Shown here: piece by piece, positions 52,764-62,188 of the stretch | Position numbering within the stretch: position 1 is the first letter of the stretch | Layout: every line of letters starts with the position of its first letter | Source of the DNA: JAVMKJ01 sp031732855 | Lineage (GTDB): Bacteria; Pseudomonadota; Gammaproteobacteria; Competibacterales; Competibacteraceae | Assembly: GCA_031732855.1 (NCBI GenBank) | Contig: JAVMKJ010000112.1 | Span: 1 to 64,000, forward strand | Length of the DNA stretch: 64,000 nucleotides | Direction: 5' to 3' | Notes under the pieces: model-generated | What the model was told of the DNA's origin: nothing | Databases searched by the model: none | The model's input: the letters and a program-made list of their open reading frames with translations, nothing else | Made by a program: the position numbers and the translations under genes

Positions 52764-53216
52764 ATGGCGAGGCATGGCATGGCGCGAATCAAACTGGACT
52801 TGCCGGAGCATTTTCCGTTCACCACCGAACTGCGGGTGCGGATCACCGATGTCAACTACGGTGGCCACATGGGCAACGACTCCCTGCTCGGCCTGTTGCA
52901 CGAAGCGCGGGTTCGGTTTCTGGCGCGCTACGGGCTCAGCGAGCTGAATATCCATGGCCTCGGCATCATCATGGCCGACAGCGTCATCGTCTACAAATCC
53001 GAAGCCTTCCCCGGCGAAATGCTGGAAATCGCGGTGACGGCGACCGACTTCAACCAGTACGGTTGCGATTTCGTCTACCGGGTGACCGAGAAGGACAGCG
53101 GCCGCGAGGTGGCGCGGGCCAAGACCGGCATCGTGTTCTTCGACTACCAGAACCGTGCCGTGCGGAGGGTGCCGCCCGCCTTCCTCGACCTGTTCCCGCA
53201 ACATGCCCCTGCCTAA
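52764..53216 (+). CDS. Hotdog-fold acyl-CoA thioesterase
   Basis: 150 aa 4HBT-type thioesterase. It has RITDVNYGGHMGND (residues 26-39), where Asp and His are the usual catalytic region, HEARVRFL, and the central helix. It would hydrolyse an acyl-CoA or acyl-ACP. The ATG at 52779 (five residues in) with GCGAGG before it is an alternative start. Its end overlaps the following GTPase gene start by 14 nt. Confidence 0.85.
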   Translation: MARHGMARIKLDLPEHFPFTTELRVRITDVNYGGHMGNDSLLGLLHEARVRFLARYGLSELNIHGLGIIMADSVIVYKSEAFPGEMLEIAVTATDFNQYGCDFVYRVTEKDSGREVARAKTGIVFFDYQNRAVRRVPPAFLDLFPQHAPA

Positions 53217-54741
53217 ATCGCCGCTGTCGCCGGCCGCACGGGCGTGGCTGCCGGTTCGCCTGCTGCTGGCTGTGGGCGCCAGCGTCGGCGTCGGGGTGCT
53301 GCTGGTGCTGGTGCTGTACATCACCGATCTCGGCCTGTCGGTATGGGATCGTTTGCAGCGGGCGCCGACCGCGTTCTGGGTGATCTATCTGCTGATTCTG
53401 GGCGCGCTGAGCGCCGGGGGAGCCTACGGAGTCTGGCGAGTCTTGCAGTGGGGCCGGCCCGCCGCCAAGTCCCGCGCTGCCGCGCCGGCCAAGCCGCCGG
53501 ACGAGGCGACCCTGCGCGAGCGGCTGGAGCGCAGCGCGGCCGAAGGCGTGGCGGTCGGCGAAATCCGCCAGGAATTGGAGGAATTGCAACGGCGGCGGGC
53601 GGCGGGCGAGATCGTGGTGGCGATGTTCGGCGAGATCAGCGCCGGCAAGTCCTCGCTGATTCGCGCGCTGATGCCGGATGCCGACATCGCGGTGGACGTG
53701 CGGGGCGGCACCACCCGCCAGGTGACGTATTACACCTGGACCAGTTCGGCCGGCGACCGGCTGATCCTGGCCGATCTGCCCGGCTTGAACGAGGCTGACG
53801 GACCGCTCGATCGGACCGCCCGCGACGAAGCCTTGCGCGCTCATGTGGTCGTCTACGTCTGCGAGGGCGATCTGACCCGCGATCAGTTCCAGGCGCTGCG
53901 AACGTTGGCCGATCTCGGCAGTCCGCTGATCGTGGCCCTCAACAAGATCGATCGTTTTACCGAACGGGAACTGGATCTGGTGCGGGAGCGGTTGGTCGAA
54001 CGGGTCGGCGAACAACTGGAGATCGCGCCGGTACAGTGTGGCGGTCTGGAGGAAGTCACTCGCATCTACCACGACGGCCGCGAGGAGACCACCCTGCGCG
54101 AACGTCAGCCGCGGGTCGAGGACCTGCGCCGGGCCTTGCAGCGTTATCTCGACACCGACCCCCAGGTGCTCGACGCGTTGCGCGATACGGCGGTATTCGT
54201 GCTGGCTCAACAAAAGCTGGACGCGGCGGTCTCCCAGCATCGCCGCGCCAAGGCCGACGCCATCGTTCAGGGTTATTCGCGCAAGGCGGTGTTCGGCGCG
54301 CTGGCGGCGGTCGGGCCGGGCACCGACGTGCTGATTCAGGGCTATCTGGGCCTCAACCTGCTCAAGGAACTGTGCGCGCTGTACGAAGTGCCGGTGCGCG
54401 AGGTGGACATGCAGCGGTTTCTGGATCTGGCCGGCAACCAGATCAAGCGCAGCCTCAACCTGCTGCTGGCCCTGGTCGGCAACATCTTCAAGGCCTTTCC
54501 CGGCATGGGCACGGTGGTGGGCGGGATGATGCACGCCGTGGTCTATGGCCTGATATTCGAGAGTCTGGGGAAAGCGGTGGTCCGCTCTCTGGAAAGTCGC
54601 GGCGACCTGGTGAGCGGACCCGCCCTGCGGATGTTCGAGGACAACCTGAGTGAAGATTTGGAAGCACGTGCGAAACGCTTGGCCCAACTGGTTTGGACGC
54701 GACAGCGAAATGATGCAAGCGCCGGAACCGCGACCGGTTAG
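53203..54741 (+). CDS. Membrane-anchored GTPase with C-terminal DUF697-like domain (first of pair)
   Basis: 512 aa. Two N-terminal transmembrane helices (residues about 15-40 and 60-80) precede a G domain: G1 GEISAGKSS near residue 142, a G3 DLPG, and G4 NKID near residue 246. The C-terminal half contains a hydrophobic SRKAVFGALAAVGPGTDVLIQGYLGL part like DUF697. The start at 53203 overlaps the thioesterase end by 14 nt. It may be a dynamin-like or Era-like membrane GTPase; function unknown. Confidence 0.8.
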   Translation: MPLPKSPLSPAARAWLPVRLLLAVGASVGVGVLLVLVLYITDLGLSVWDRLQRAPTAFWVIYLLILGALSAGGAYGVWRVLQWGRPAAKSRAAAPAKPPDEATLRERLERSAAEGVAVGEIRQELEELQRRRAAGEIVVAMFGEISAGKSSLIRALMPDADIAVDVRGGTTRQVTYYTWTSSAGDRLILADLPGLNEADGPLDRTARDEALRAHVVVYVCEGDLTRDQFQALRTLADLGSPLIVALNKIDRFTERELDLVRERLVERVGEQLEIAPVQCGGLEEVTRIYHDGREETTLRERQPRVEDLRRALQRYLDTDPQVLDALRDTAVFVLAQQKLDAAVSQHRRAKADAIVQGYSRKAVFGALAAVGPGTDVLIQGYLGLNLLKELCALYEVPVREVDMQRFLDLAGNQIKRSLNLLLALVGNIFKAFPGMGTVVGGMMHAVVYGLIFESLGKAVVRSLESRGDLVSGPALRMFEDNLSEDLEARAKRLAQLVWTRQRNDASAGTATG

Positions 54742-56020
54742 CGGCGATGCGCACCTGGAACTGGCGCGCGAGAGCCTCCGCGAATTGCTGGACGACAGGC
54801 GGGTGCCGCCACCGGTGCGAGCGGCGCTGGCCGAGGAGTACCGGCAGCTGCAACTGCTGCTGGAAAAGATCGAACGCGGCCATCTCCACATCGCCGTCTT
54901 CGGGCGGGTCAGCGTCGGCAAGTCGGCGCTGTTGAACGCGCTGCTGGGCGAGGCGAAATTCTCCACCAGTCCCCTGCACGGCGAAACCACCCGCGCCGAG
55001 CACGCCCGCTGGCAGGAGTACGACGCCGGCGGAGTGTTCCTGATCGACACGCCCGGCATCAACGAGGTGGCCGGCGAAGTCCGCGAACAGCTTGCCCACG
55101 ACGTGGCCAGCCGTAGCGATCTGGTCATGTTCGTGGTGGATGGCGATATTACCGACACCGAACTGAAGGCGTTGCGGCAGGTGAAGGGCGCGGCGCAGCG
55201 GCTGGTGCTGGTGCTGAACAAGATCGACCGCTACACCCGGGCCGATGGCGAACTGCTGCTGGCGACGCTGCGCCAGCGCACCGTGGGCCTGATCCAGCCG
55301 CGGGATATCGTCACCGCCGCCGCCCAGCCGGCCGAGCGCATCGTCATCCTGGTGGACGCCGAGGGCAACGAAACCGAAACCCGCCGCCGCCCGCGGCCGG
55401 ACGTCAACGCGTTGCGCGAGCGGATCTGGGACATCCTCAAGTCCGAGGGCAAGACCATGGCCGCGCTCAACGCCGGGCTGTTCGCGGGCCGCTTCTCCGA
55501 CCGCCTGACCCGCGAGATCATCACCATCCGCCGCGATCTGGCCGAGAAGGTGGTGCGCAACTACTGTCTGGGCAAGGGCGTGGCGGTGGCGCTGAACCCG
55601 ATCCCGCTCGCCGACCTGCTGGCGGCGGTCGCCACCGACGCGGCGATGATCATCCATCTGAGCCGGGTGTACGGCTTGCCGATCGGACGCAACGAGGCCG
55701 GTTCTCTGCTTAAAACCATTTCCATCCAACTGGCGTTCCTGATGGGGACGGTGTGGGCGATGAATCTGGCGGCGACGGCGCTCAAGGGCATCAGCCTGGG
55801 GCTGTCGACGGTGGTGACCGCCGGGGCGCAGGGCGCGGTGGCCTGGTACGGGACCTACGTGGTGGGGAAGGCCGCCGAGCAGTATTTCGCCCAGGGCAAA
55901 TCCTGGGGCGAGGGCGGACCGAAGCGGGTGGTGCAGGACATTCTCGACAGCCTCGACCGGGAATCGCTGCTGGCCCAGGCCCGCGATGACATCCTGTCCC
56001 GACTGAAACCGCTGTTATGA
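54710..56020 (+). CDS. GTPase with DUF697 domain (second of pair)
   Basis: 436 aa from the ATG at 54710; a GTG at 54650 would give 456 aa and a 92-nt overlap with the previous gene, so it is less likely. G1 GRVSVGKSA near residue 65, DTPGINEVAG as G3, NKIDRYTR as G4. The C-terminal membrane-associated DUF697 region has VAVALNPIPLADLLAAVATDAA. It is homologous in plan to the preceding GTPase, suggesting a duplicated, possibly interacting pair. Its stop overlaps the DUF3301 start as ATGA. Confidence 0.82.
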   Translation: MMQAPEPRPVSGDAHLELARESLRELLDDRRVPPPVRAALAEEYRQLQLLLEKIERGHLHIAVFGRVSVGKSALLNALLGEAKFSTSPLHGETTRAEHARWQEYDAGGVFLIDTPGINEVAGEVREQLAHDVASRSDLVMFVVDGDITDTELKALRQVKGAAQRLVLVLNKIDRYTRADGELLLATLRQRTVGLIQPRDIVTAAAQPAERIVILVDAEGNETETRRRPRPDVNALRERIWDILKSEGKTMAALNAGLFAGRFSDRLTREIITIRRDLAEKVVRNYCLGKGVAVALNPIPLADLLAAVATDAAMIIHLSRVYGLPIGRNEAGSLLKTISIQLAFLMGTVWAMNLAATALKGISLGLSTVVTAGAQGAVAWYGTYVVGKAAEQYFAQGKSWGEGGPKRVVQDILDSLDRESLLAQARDDILSRLKPLL

Positions 56021-56340
56021 GCTTTTCCTTTCTGATCGGCTTTCTGCTGGTGGTCGGCTTCGGCCTGCTGTTCTGGCGGGACAGCCTCGGCGCCCGCGAA
56101 CAGGCCCGTGCCGCCAGTTCCCGCGCCTGCCAGCGGATGGGGGTACAACTGCTGGACGATACCGTGGCCCTGGAGCGGTTGTGGCCAAGGCGCGACCGCG
56201 ACGGCCGGCTGAAGCTGGAGCGGCTGTACGTGTTCGAATTCACCGACACCGGGCAGCGCCGCCAGGTCGGCAGCGTGCTGCTGGTCGGCTGGCGGGTGGA
56301 AGTGCTGCAAATGGAAGGCGGCGATCTGCTGGTGCCTTAG
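56017..56340 (+). CDS. DUF3301 protein
   Basis: 107 aa. One N-terminal transmembrane helix (FLIGFLLVVGFGLLFW) is followed by the DUF3301 pattern RDSLGAREQARAASSRACQRMGVQLLDDTVAL and a basic middle. The family occurs in gammaproteobacteria and has no known function. It is coupled to the GTPase gene by a 4-nt overlap. Confidence 0.83.
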   Translation: MSFSFLIGFLLVVGFGLLFWRDSLGAREQARAASSRACQRMGVQLLDDTVALERLWPRRDRDGRLKLERLYVFEFTDTGQRRQVGSVLLVGWRVEVLQMEGGDLLVP

Positions 56341-56410
56341 CCGAGGAGTCGCGACCGGTATCCACGCTTGCCCCCGCGCTCCCGTCGGAGCGAGCGGCCA
56401 GTAGCGTGAG

Positions 56411-57748
56411 TCATCCAGCCGTAAGTCCGAGCATCGCCCCATACGCTTGCAACAGCACCGCCGCCGCCGCCAGACATTTCAGGACATAGGCCGCGTTCCA
56501 GCGCAAAAAGGCGTACCCGTCGATGCCGTAGCGTCCCTGCATCATCAGATGCAGACCGGACAGGGGATTGGCCGGCACGCCGATGGCCCAGGTCATCAGC
56601 AGCGTGATGGCCAGCAGATTCGGGTCGGGATGCAGCGGCGCCAGCCAGACCCCGCAGGCCGCAATGCTGATGATCGGATGCACGCCGAGCGTGGCGATGC
56701 CGACCATCCCCAGCAGCAGCAAACCGGCCTGCGGCGGGCCGAAGCGGTCGAAGGGCAGCCAGTCGCCCAGTTGTCCCGTCACGCTGGTCAAGCCCGCCGC
56801 CAGCACGCCCGCCGCCAGAAACAGCGCCAGTTCGTTGACCGTGCTGGCCAGGCCATGCCGGATATGGTCCCTAAGCTGCGGCCACGCATCGCGCTTTTGC
56901 TGGGCTATCAGAATGCCGACGGCCAGCAGCGGCGCGCTCAGGGCGATGATCGCCAGGATCGACCAGCGCGGGATCAGCGCGTGGATGGCCAGCACGATGA
57001 CGACCAGCAGGCCTGGAATCCAGAGCGCGCGGAAATTCATGGGATAGCCGACGAACGGCGCGCCCAGGGTGGGATTTTCGGGGTCGATTTCGCGGGCGGT
57101 CAGCCCCAGCGACAGCGCGGCCATCGGCAGGCCGGCCAACACCACGATGCCCAACCGCGCGCCCGGCGCGTAGGTCAGGGCGGCGGCCATCGCCGAAAAG
57201 AACGGCGACCAGAACGCCGCCGCCGCAAAGCCTCGCGACAGGGCCAATGCCCGGCGTTTGCCCAGCCGGCCGTGGGTGGTCATGCGGTCGCCGAGAATCA
57301 CCACGGTGGACAAGTTGATCACCGCTCCGAACAGATGCACGCCGATCAGGGTGCGCCATAACGCTTTCCGTCCACGCGGCGGCGGCGCGTCGCGATTCGC
57401 GGCTTCGGGCCGGGTGACCAGCCGCAGGAACGACACCGCCGCCAGCAGACCGACCAGCCCCTGATTGCCGGCCAGCACCTGGGCGAAGCTGGGCGGGGTA
57501 CCGTGCAGCGTGCCCCAGACGATGCCGGCGCCGCCGAGTCCGAGCAGCCAGGCGCTCTGGATTCGTTGCCGCCGGCCCAGCCGGTGGCTCAGCAACAGGG
57601 CAGCGGCCCAGCCCAGCACCCCGGCCGGGAGCAGTGAAATACCTGGCGCCACCGAGGCGGCGATCATCAGGGTCAACAGAACGCCAGCCAGGGCGTCGCG
57701 GCGGGTCGGGGACGGTACGAATCGCAACGGAGAGCGGTCGGAGTTCAC
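56411..57748 (-). CDS. Polytopic membrane protein, possible ion-transporter-superfamily permease
   Basis: 445 aa with about 12 hydrophobic helices. Possible re-entrant segments are GVHPIISIAACGVWLAP (near residue 347) and ASTVNELALFLAAGVLAAGL (near residue 303), and the pattern resembles DASS/ArsB-like transporters. No family is firmly recognised, and the substrate is unknown. It is divergent from the SlyB-like lipoprotein gene. Confidence 0.55.
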   Translation of the reverse strand: MNSDRSPLRFVPSPTRRDALAGVLLTLMIAASVAPGISLLPAGVLGWAAALLLSHRLGRRQRIQSAWLLGLGGAGIVWGTLHGTPPSFAQVLAGNQGLVGLLAAVSFLRLVTRPEAANRDAPPPRGRKALWRTLIGVHLFGAVINLSTVVILGDRMTTHGRLGKRRALALSRGFAAAAFWSPFFSAMAAALTYAPGARLGIVVLAGLPMAALSLGLTAREIDPENPTLGAPFVGYPMNFRALWIPGLLVVIVLAIHALIPRWSILAIIALSAPLLAVGILIAQQKRDAWPQLRDHIRHGLASTVNELALFLAAGVLAAGLTSVTGQLGDWLPFDRFGPPQAGLLLLGMVGIATLGVHPIISIAACGVWLAPLHPDPNLLAITLLMTWAIGVPANPLSGLHLMMQGRYGIDGYAFLRWNAAYVLKCLAAAAVLLQAYGAMLGLTAG

Positions 57749-57840
57749 GGGAGATCGGGAGAGAGGGATTGGCGCGGGATTTCGCCGCGAGGAGATGCCC
57801 GAACGGGCGAGGGGTTCCGCTCAAACCGGTCGGAGTCGAT

Positions 57841-57846
57841 TATAAT
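57841..57846 (+). promoter_or_regulatory. Putative -10 box of the SlyB-like lipoprotein gene
   Basis: Perfect TATAAT 49 nt before the start codon. A matching -35 is not clear (TTCCGC at 57815-57820 has 20-nt spacing), so an activator or an extended element may be needed. Confidence 0.45.
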
Positions 57847-57894
57847 TCCCGGACGATTCATAACATAACATGCCGATTGGCGGTGAGGTGGACG

Positions 57895-58368
57895 ATGCGG
57901 TTGATCGAGATGACGGCGACGGTGGCGATGGTGTTGGCGGCGGGTCTGGCGTTGAGCGGCTGTCCGGCCAGCATGTCCGGCGGCGCTTATACCCGCGACC
58001 AGGCGCGCCAGGCGCAGGAGGTGCAGCTCGGCTATGTCGAAAACGTGCGCCAGGTTCTGATCGAAGGAACCAGGAGCGGCGTGGGCGCCGTGTCCGGCGC
58101 GGCGCTGGGCGGTCTGGCCGGCAGCACCATCGGCCAGGGCAGGGGCCAGGTCGCCGGCGCCATCGGCGGCGCGGTCCTGGGGGGTGTGGCCGGCTCGGCA
58201 ATCGAGGAAAACGTGACTCGCCAACCGGGTCTGGAGATTACGATCCGGCTGGATAACGGCCGGATGATCGCCGTGACCCAGGCGGCCGACGAGCCGTTCT
58301 ATCCCGGCGACCGGGTGCGGCTGATGACCGGTTACGATGGCACGGCGCGGGTGGCTCACTACTATTGA
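57895..58368 (+). CDS. SlyB-like outer-membrane lipoprotein (glycine-zipper)
   Basis: 157 aa. The lipobox ALSGC gives acylated Cys21 or nearby. It is followed by Gly-zipper helices (SGAALGGLAGSTIGQGRGQV and AIGGAVLGGVAGSAI) and a C-terminal beta-type domain with the ITIRLDNGRMIAVTQ motif, as in 17-kDa antigen/SlyB proteins. It probably stabilises the outer membrane under stress. The start has a GGTGAGGTGG site. Confidence 0.87.
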   Translation: MRLIEMTATVAMVLAAGLALSGCPASMSGGAYTRDQARQAQEVQLGYVENVRQVLIEGTRSGVGAVSGAALGGLAGSTIGQGRGQVAGAIGGAVLGGVAGSAIEENVTRQPGLEITIRLDNGRMIAVTQAADEPFYPGDRVRLMTGYDGTARVAHYY

Positions 58369-58452
58369 TGTCGGCCATCCGCTGGCCGGACTGGGGCCGA
58401 CCGGTGGTCTCGCCCGGTCCGGCTCCATCCCATTGCGGAAACACGCCGTCGG

Positions 58453-59844
58453 CTAATGCCGCCGTTCCAGGGGCGCGGCCAGGTCGGCGACGGTAGCCTC
58501 GCGCAGGCTTCGGCCGTTTTCCGAGAACAGCAGCCGGCCGGGATGCAGCACCTGCCGCTCCGAGCCCTGATCGGCGCAGCGATGGATCAATCGGTCGATC
58601 ACCACGTTCAGTCCCCGCGGTCGCAGCGGATAGTGATGTTCCAGCCGCAACAACCGGCCGCCGGCATCCAGCGTCGTCACGGTATAGGCCAGGGTGCCCA
58701 GCTCCGGGTCGGCGTGGTTGGTGATCGACATCTGGCGTTCCGGGCTCTCGCCGTCGTTCTGGAAGATGGCCTCGACCAGAAAATCTCCCGACAGGCAGGG
58801 AATCTCGCGGCAAGCCGCCAACGCGGCCTCGCCGTCATTCGCCATCGCCAGGTCCTGTTCCAACGTTGGGTTCGCCAGCACCCAGCGCAGGTGCAGCCCA
58901 TACGCCTCCAGCGCCAGGGTGTACTGCCGCTGCGGTCGCACCCAGCGCCGGTAACCATCCTCCAGTTCCGCGGCCGGCAAGTCCCGGCCCGGTCCGAACT
59001 GTGCCCAGTCGTCGAAGGTGTAGAACAGGGTGTGGGCGTGACCGTCGGCGATCAGAAAGCGGTTGCCGCCGTCCAGCACGATGGAGCGGACGCCGGGGCG
59101 GTCGAACCAGGCGTGCTCCAGCAGATCCCATAGCGGCAGGAGATCGTTCCCTTCCAATTGTACCCGCAGCAGGGCGCACAGATCGCCGAAGGTGGCGAAG
59201 GACAGGTTCGACGCCGTCAGGCCGAACGCCTGCCGCACCGCTTCGCGGGTGGCCTGCGACACCTCGCCGTTTTGCAACAGAGTGTCCTCCATGACCCGCG
59301 CCAGCCGGGCGATATCGTCGCGCTCGCCGACGAAGCAGAACGGTAGCAGCAATAGAGGACCGGAGCCGGGCTGGCGCCGTGGATTGATGGCGGCCATCGG
59401 GAAAAAGCCGCGGTCGGTGCCCAGAGCCATCAACCGGGGGGCGAAGGTTCGGTCGCGCATGCCGCCGCCGTACAGTTCGGCCAGCGTGCCGATGATGGGA
59501 AATCCGGGTCGGAGAATCTCGGTCTGGTCGTAAAGGGCTCCCGGCAGGATCAGCCCCAGATGCTCGATGCCGCCGAGGATGCGGTCCAGATCCTTGGCCA
59601 GATGGCCGGCCAGCGCGGTGGCCTCCTTCACGCCGAGCGGTTCGGGTGGCACGTCGTTGGAATCGACTTGCCGCGGGTCCAGTTCGACTGCCAGCAAGCC
59701 GGCGTAATGGCTGAATGGGTTCGATGTGGTGGGGATCTGGGCCACAGTGGGTCTCGTGTAGTGCCGTGTTGCGCCCCGTTGGGGCATGCCGAACAGGATG
59801 ATAAACCGATTCCCGGTTACCCATGGCGGGCCGATGGGAACCAC
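58453..59844 (-). CDS. Uncharacterised protein
   Basis: Up to 463 aa if the GTG at 59844 is used. A perfect minus-strand TATAAT at 59868-59863 lies just before it, but the first 30 or so residues look like untranslated leader and include a GCCCC/GGGGC hairpin (59773-59785). The body probably starts near VAQIPTTSNPFSHYAG (about 59748). No signal peptide, transmembrane helix or familiar motif is seen. It is Leu/Arg-rich and mixed alpha/beta in appearance. Codon use is like the neighbours, so it is a real gene. Confidence 0.65.
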   Translation of the reverse strand: MVPIGPPWVTGNRFIILFGMPQRGATRHYTRPTVAQIPTTSNPFSHYAGLLAVELDPRQVDSNDVPPEPLGVKEATALAGHLAKDLDRILGGIEHLGLILPGALYDQTEILRPGFPIIGTLAELYGGGMRDRTFAPRLMALGTDRGFFPMAAINPRRQPGSGPLLLLPFCFVGERDDIARLARVMEDTLLQNGEVSQATREAVRQAFGLTASNLSFATFGDLCALLRVQLEGNDLLPLWDLLEHAWFDRPGVRSIVLDGGNRFLIADGHAHTLFYTFDDWAQFGPGRDLPAAELEDGYRRWVRPQRQYTLALEAYGLHLRWVLANPTLEQDLAMANDGEAALAACREIPCLSGDFLVEAIFQNDGESPERQMSITNHADPELGTLAYTVTTLDAGGRLLRLEHHYPLRPRGLNVVIDRLIHRCADQGSERQVLHPGRLLFSENGRSLREATVADLAAPLERRH

Positions 59845-59949
59845 CCTGCTTTGAAGAGGACCATTATAGTGGAGAAAATGGCAAGCCCGACCGACCTGGT
59901 GGGGAGCGGATTGAGATCAGGCCTTTCAGGGCCATTGATGGAGGGATAA

Positions 59950-61908
59950 ATGTACCGGTTCATCCGAATCATGGCGATCGCCGTATCGATCCTCGGTTTG
60001 TTGCAACCGGCCATCGGTTTGGCCGATGAAGTGCAAGACCCCATGTCCTTCATGGCCGATGCCGACCTGGCTGGGCTCGGCGATAGCCCGGATGGTCAAG
60101 CCGGCCCGAATTCCTATCCCCGTCCCGTCTCGAACCTGCTGTCGGATGATGACCGCGCGGTTCTGGCTCGAGATCAGCCGGTCGATGTCATTGTCGAGTT
60201 CGACCAAACCGAAGCGGTAAGCCTGGCCCGGTCGATGCGCCGGCAGGCGGCGCTACCCTATGATACCCAAGAGATTCTGGCCGATCGAATGGCCAGCTAC
60301 CGCCGGCAAAAGGAGCGGGTCTGGACGCGGCTCGCTGGCAGGCAAGTGGAGTGGCGGAGCGATTACCCCCATCTCCCGATGGCATTCGCGCGGCTGCGTT
60401 CCGGGGCGGCATTGCAATCCCTGCTCGAGCAGGTCGGCGTCAAGGCGGTATATTCAAACGCCAAGGTCAGATTATCACTTGCCCGGAGTCTGCCGCTGAT
60501 CCATCAGCCGCAGACGGCGGCCCAAGGTGGCACGGGCGCCGGCGTCGCGGTCGCCGTGCTGGATACGGGCGTGGATTACACCAACGCCGCCTTCGGCGGT
60601 TGCGCGGCGCCGGGCGGAGCCTGCAAGGTTGCGTATGCCGTCGATTTGGCGCCCGACGACGGCAAGTTGGACAGTAATGGGCACGGCACCAACGTCGCGG
60701 CCATCGTGCTGGGCGTGGCGCCGGACGCCCGTATCGTGAGCCTCGATATATTTCGCAATCAATTCGGGGAAGAATTCGCCTATGACAGCGATGTGATCGG
60801 GGCCATCGACTGGGTGATCGCTAACCGAGCCGCCTACAACATCGTCGCAATCAATCTGAGCCTGGGGGGGGACTTTCGATACACCTCTCCCTGCTTCTTC
60901 GATGTCTACGCTACCCCCATCGCCAATGCCAGGGCGGCGGGCATTCTGACGGCCGCCGCCTCCGGCAATGAAGCCGACAAGAGCGGGATCGCCAGCCCGG
61001 CTTGCGTGCCGGCGGCAATATCGGTCGGCGCGGTGTACAGCGCGGATTTTGGCACGGAAAACTGGTCTATTTGCACGGATAAGGTTAGCTATGCCGATCG
61101 GGTGGTCTGTTTTTCCAATAGCGCCAGCTTTCTGACTCTATTGGCGCCGGGTGCGGAAATCACCGCCGCGGGTCTCACCGAAAGCGGTACCTCACAAGCC
61201 GTGCCCCACGTCGCGGGCGCCATCGCCGTGCTGCGGGCCGCCCGTCCCGGCGAAGGTCTGGATTTCACCGTCGGCCGCCTGACGAGTACGGGGGTACCGA
61301 TCCTGGATGTCAACGGAACTGCCACGCCCCGGATCGATTTGCTGGGAGCCTACAACGCGGGGGTGCGCCTTACAGGGCGAGTGTCGTTGAAGGGTACTCC
61401 CGTTTGCGCCATGGTTCTGGCGAACGGCCAAAGCATGTTTAGCTGCGATGGGGCTGGCAATTTCTCCCTTGCCAGCGTCCCGCTCGATGGCAACGGCCAA
61501 ATCACCCTGTTTGCCTGGGCGGATGGCATGAATCCATATAAGGCCGTTTTCACTCCTCCAAGCATATCCATGGATGTCGGCATATCCATGACCGCATCCC
61601 CATGCGGTGGTACGGGGGGGGATATCGGAGGACCTGTCGGCGGCATCCAAAAAATCAATCTCTCGGGGGCTGTGCGCCTCGCCGGCACCAACACACCGGT
61701 CTGTGCCTTGGTGCTGGCCAACGGCAAGAGCATGTTTAGCTGCGATGGCGCCGGTCGTTTCTCCCTTGCCGACGTTCCCGTCGATAGTCAGGGTCAGGTG
61801 ACCCTGTTCGCCTGGGCGGACGGATTTCTTCCTCACCGGCTGATATTCAGACCATCATCCTCGCAAGAAACGCGCGATATCGACATGAAGATAGGATGTG
61901 GTGGATGA
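59950..61908 (+). CDS. Secreted subtilisin-like serine peptidase (S8) with C-terminal repeats
   Basis: 652 aa. A signal peptide of about 25 residues is followed by a propeptide-like region (residues 26-190) and the catalytic domain with Asp205 (VAVLDTGVD), His245 (NGHGTNVA) and Ser415 (SGTSQAVPHVAG). After residue 470 two imperfect repeats of about 65 residues share TPVCAMVLANGQSMFSCDGA / TPVCALVLANGKSMFSCDGA and a QxTLFAWADG end. Each has paired Cys, so may be disulfide-stabilised beta modules. A GGAGGG site precedes the ATG. Confidence 0.9.
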   Translation: MYRFIRIMAIAVSILGLLQPAIGLADEVQDPMSFMADADLAGLGDSPDGQAGPNSYPRPVSNLLSDDDRAVLARDQPVDVIVEFDQTEAVSLARSMRRQAALPYDTQEILADRMASYRRQKERVWTRLAGRQVEWRSDYPHLPMAFARLRSGAALQSLLEQVGVKAVYSNAKVRLSLARSLPLIHQPQTAAQGGTGAGVAVAVLDTGVDYTNAAFGGCAAPGGACKVAYAVDLAPDDGKLDSNGHGTNVAAIVLGVAPDARIVSLDIFRNQFGEEFAYDSDVIGAIDWVIANRAAYNIVAINLSLGGDFRYTSPCFFDVYATPIANARAAGILTAAASGNEADKSGIASPACVPAAISVGAVYSADFGTENWSICTDKVSYADRVVCFSNSASFLTLLAPGAEITAAGLTESGTSQAVPHVAGAIAVLRAARPGEGLDFTVGRLTSTGVPILDVNGTATPRIDLLGAYNAGVRLTGRVSLKGTPVCAMVLANGQSMFSCDGAGNFSLASVPLDGNGQITLFAWADGMNPYKAVFTPPSISMDVGISMTASPCGGTGGDIGGPVGGIQKINLSGAVRLAGTNTPVCALVLANGKSMFSCDGAGRFSLADVPVDSQGQVTLFAWADGFLPHRLIFRPSSSQETRDIDMKIGCGG

Positions 61909-62188
61909 TTCAAGGGATATGAACCCCCTGACCGAGGGTCGCGGGCGACGCAAAACGCAGGCAAAATGGGGTCGTCGACCGGCAAACCATCCAATTCCAA
62001 CCGACCCAGGGCAGCAACTCGTTCCCTTCCGACGGATCTCGTGTCATGCCGCGCCACGCCCCGGTTGAGGCGTGCCGGACGAGGTGAAAAACCGGTAGGT
62101 TCGGGGCGGGTTTCCGCCTACAATCTTGGGTGAGAACTCACTAAAATTAAGGTTTTCGCGAACAACCGTCACCATATGAGGTAACCCG
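61909..62188. other. Intergenic region
   Basis: No gene, tRNA or strong terminator is seen between the subtilase and acyl-CoA dehydrogenase genes. An A+T-rich stretch near 62133-62155 could hold the promoter of the dehydrogenase gene, but no clear -35/-10 pair is found. Confidence 0.4.

Noticed and set aside
53050..55221. Long open frame on the minus strand opposite the GTPase genes
   Set aside because: GC-rich antisense shadow (Gln/Arg/His/Leu-rich) with no domain; the plus-strand genes have clear G motifs.
61375..61850. CRISPR-like repetition in the subtilase gene
   Set aside because: Only two long imperfect copies, in frame and protein-level; they are domain repeats, not array repeats.
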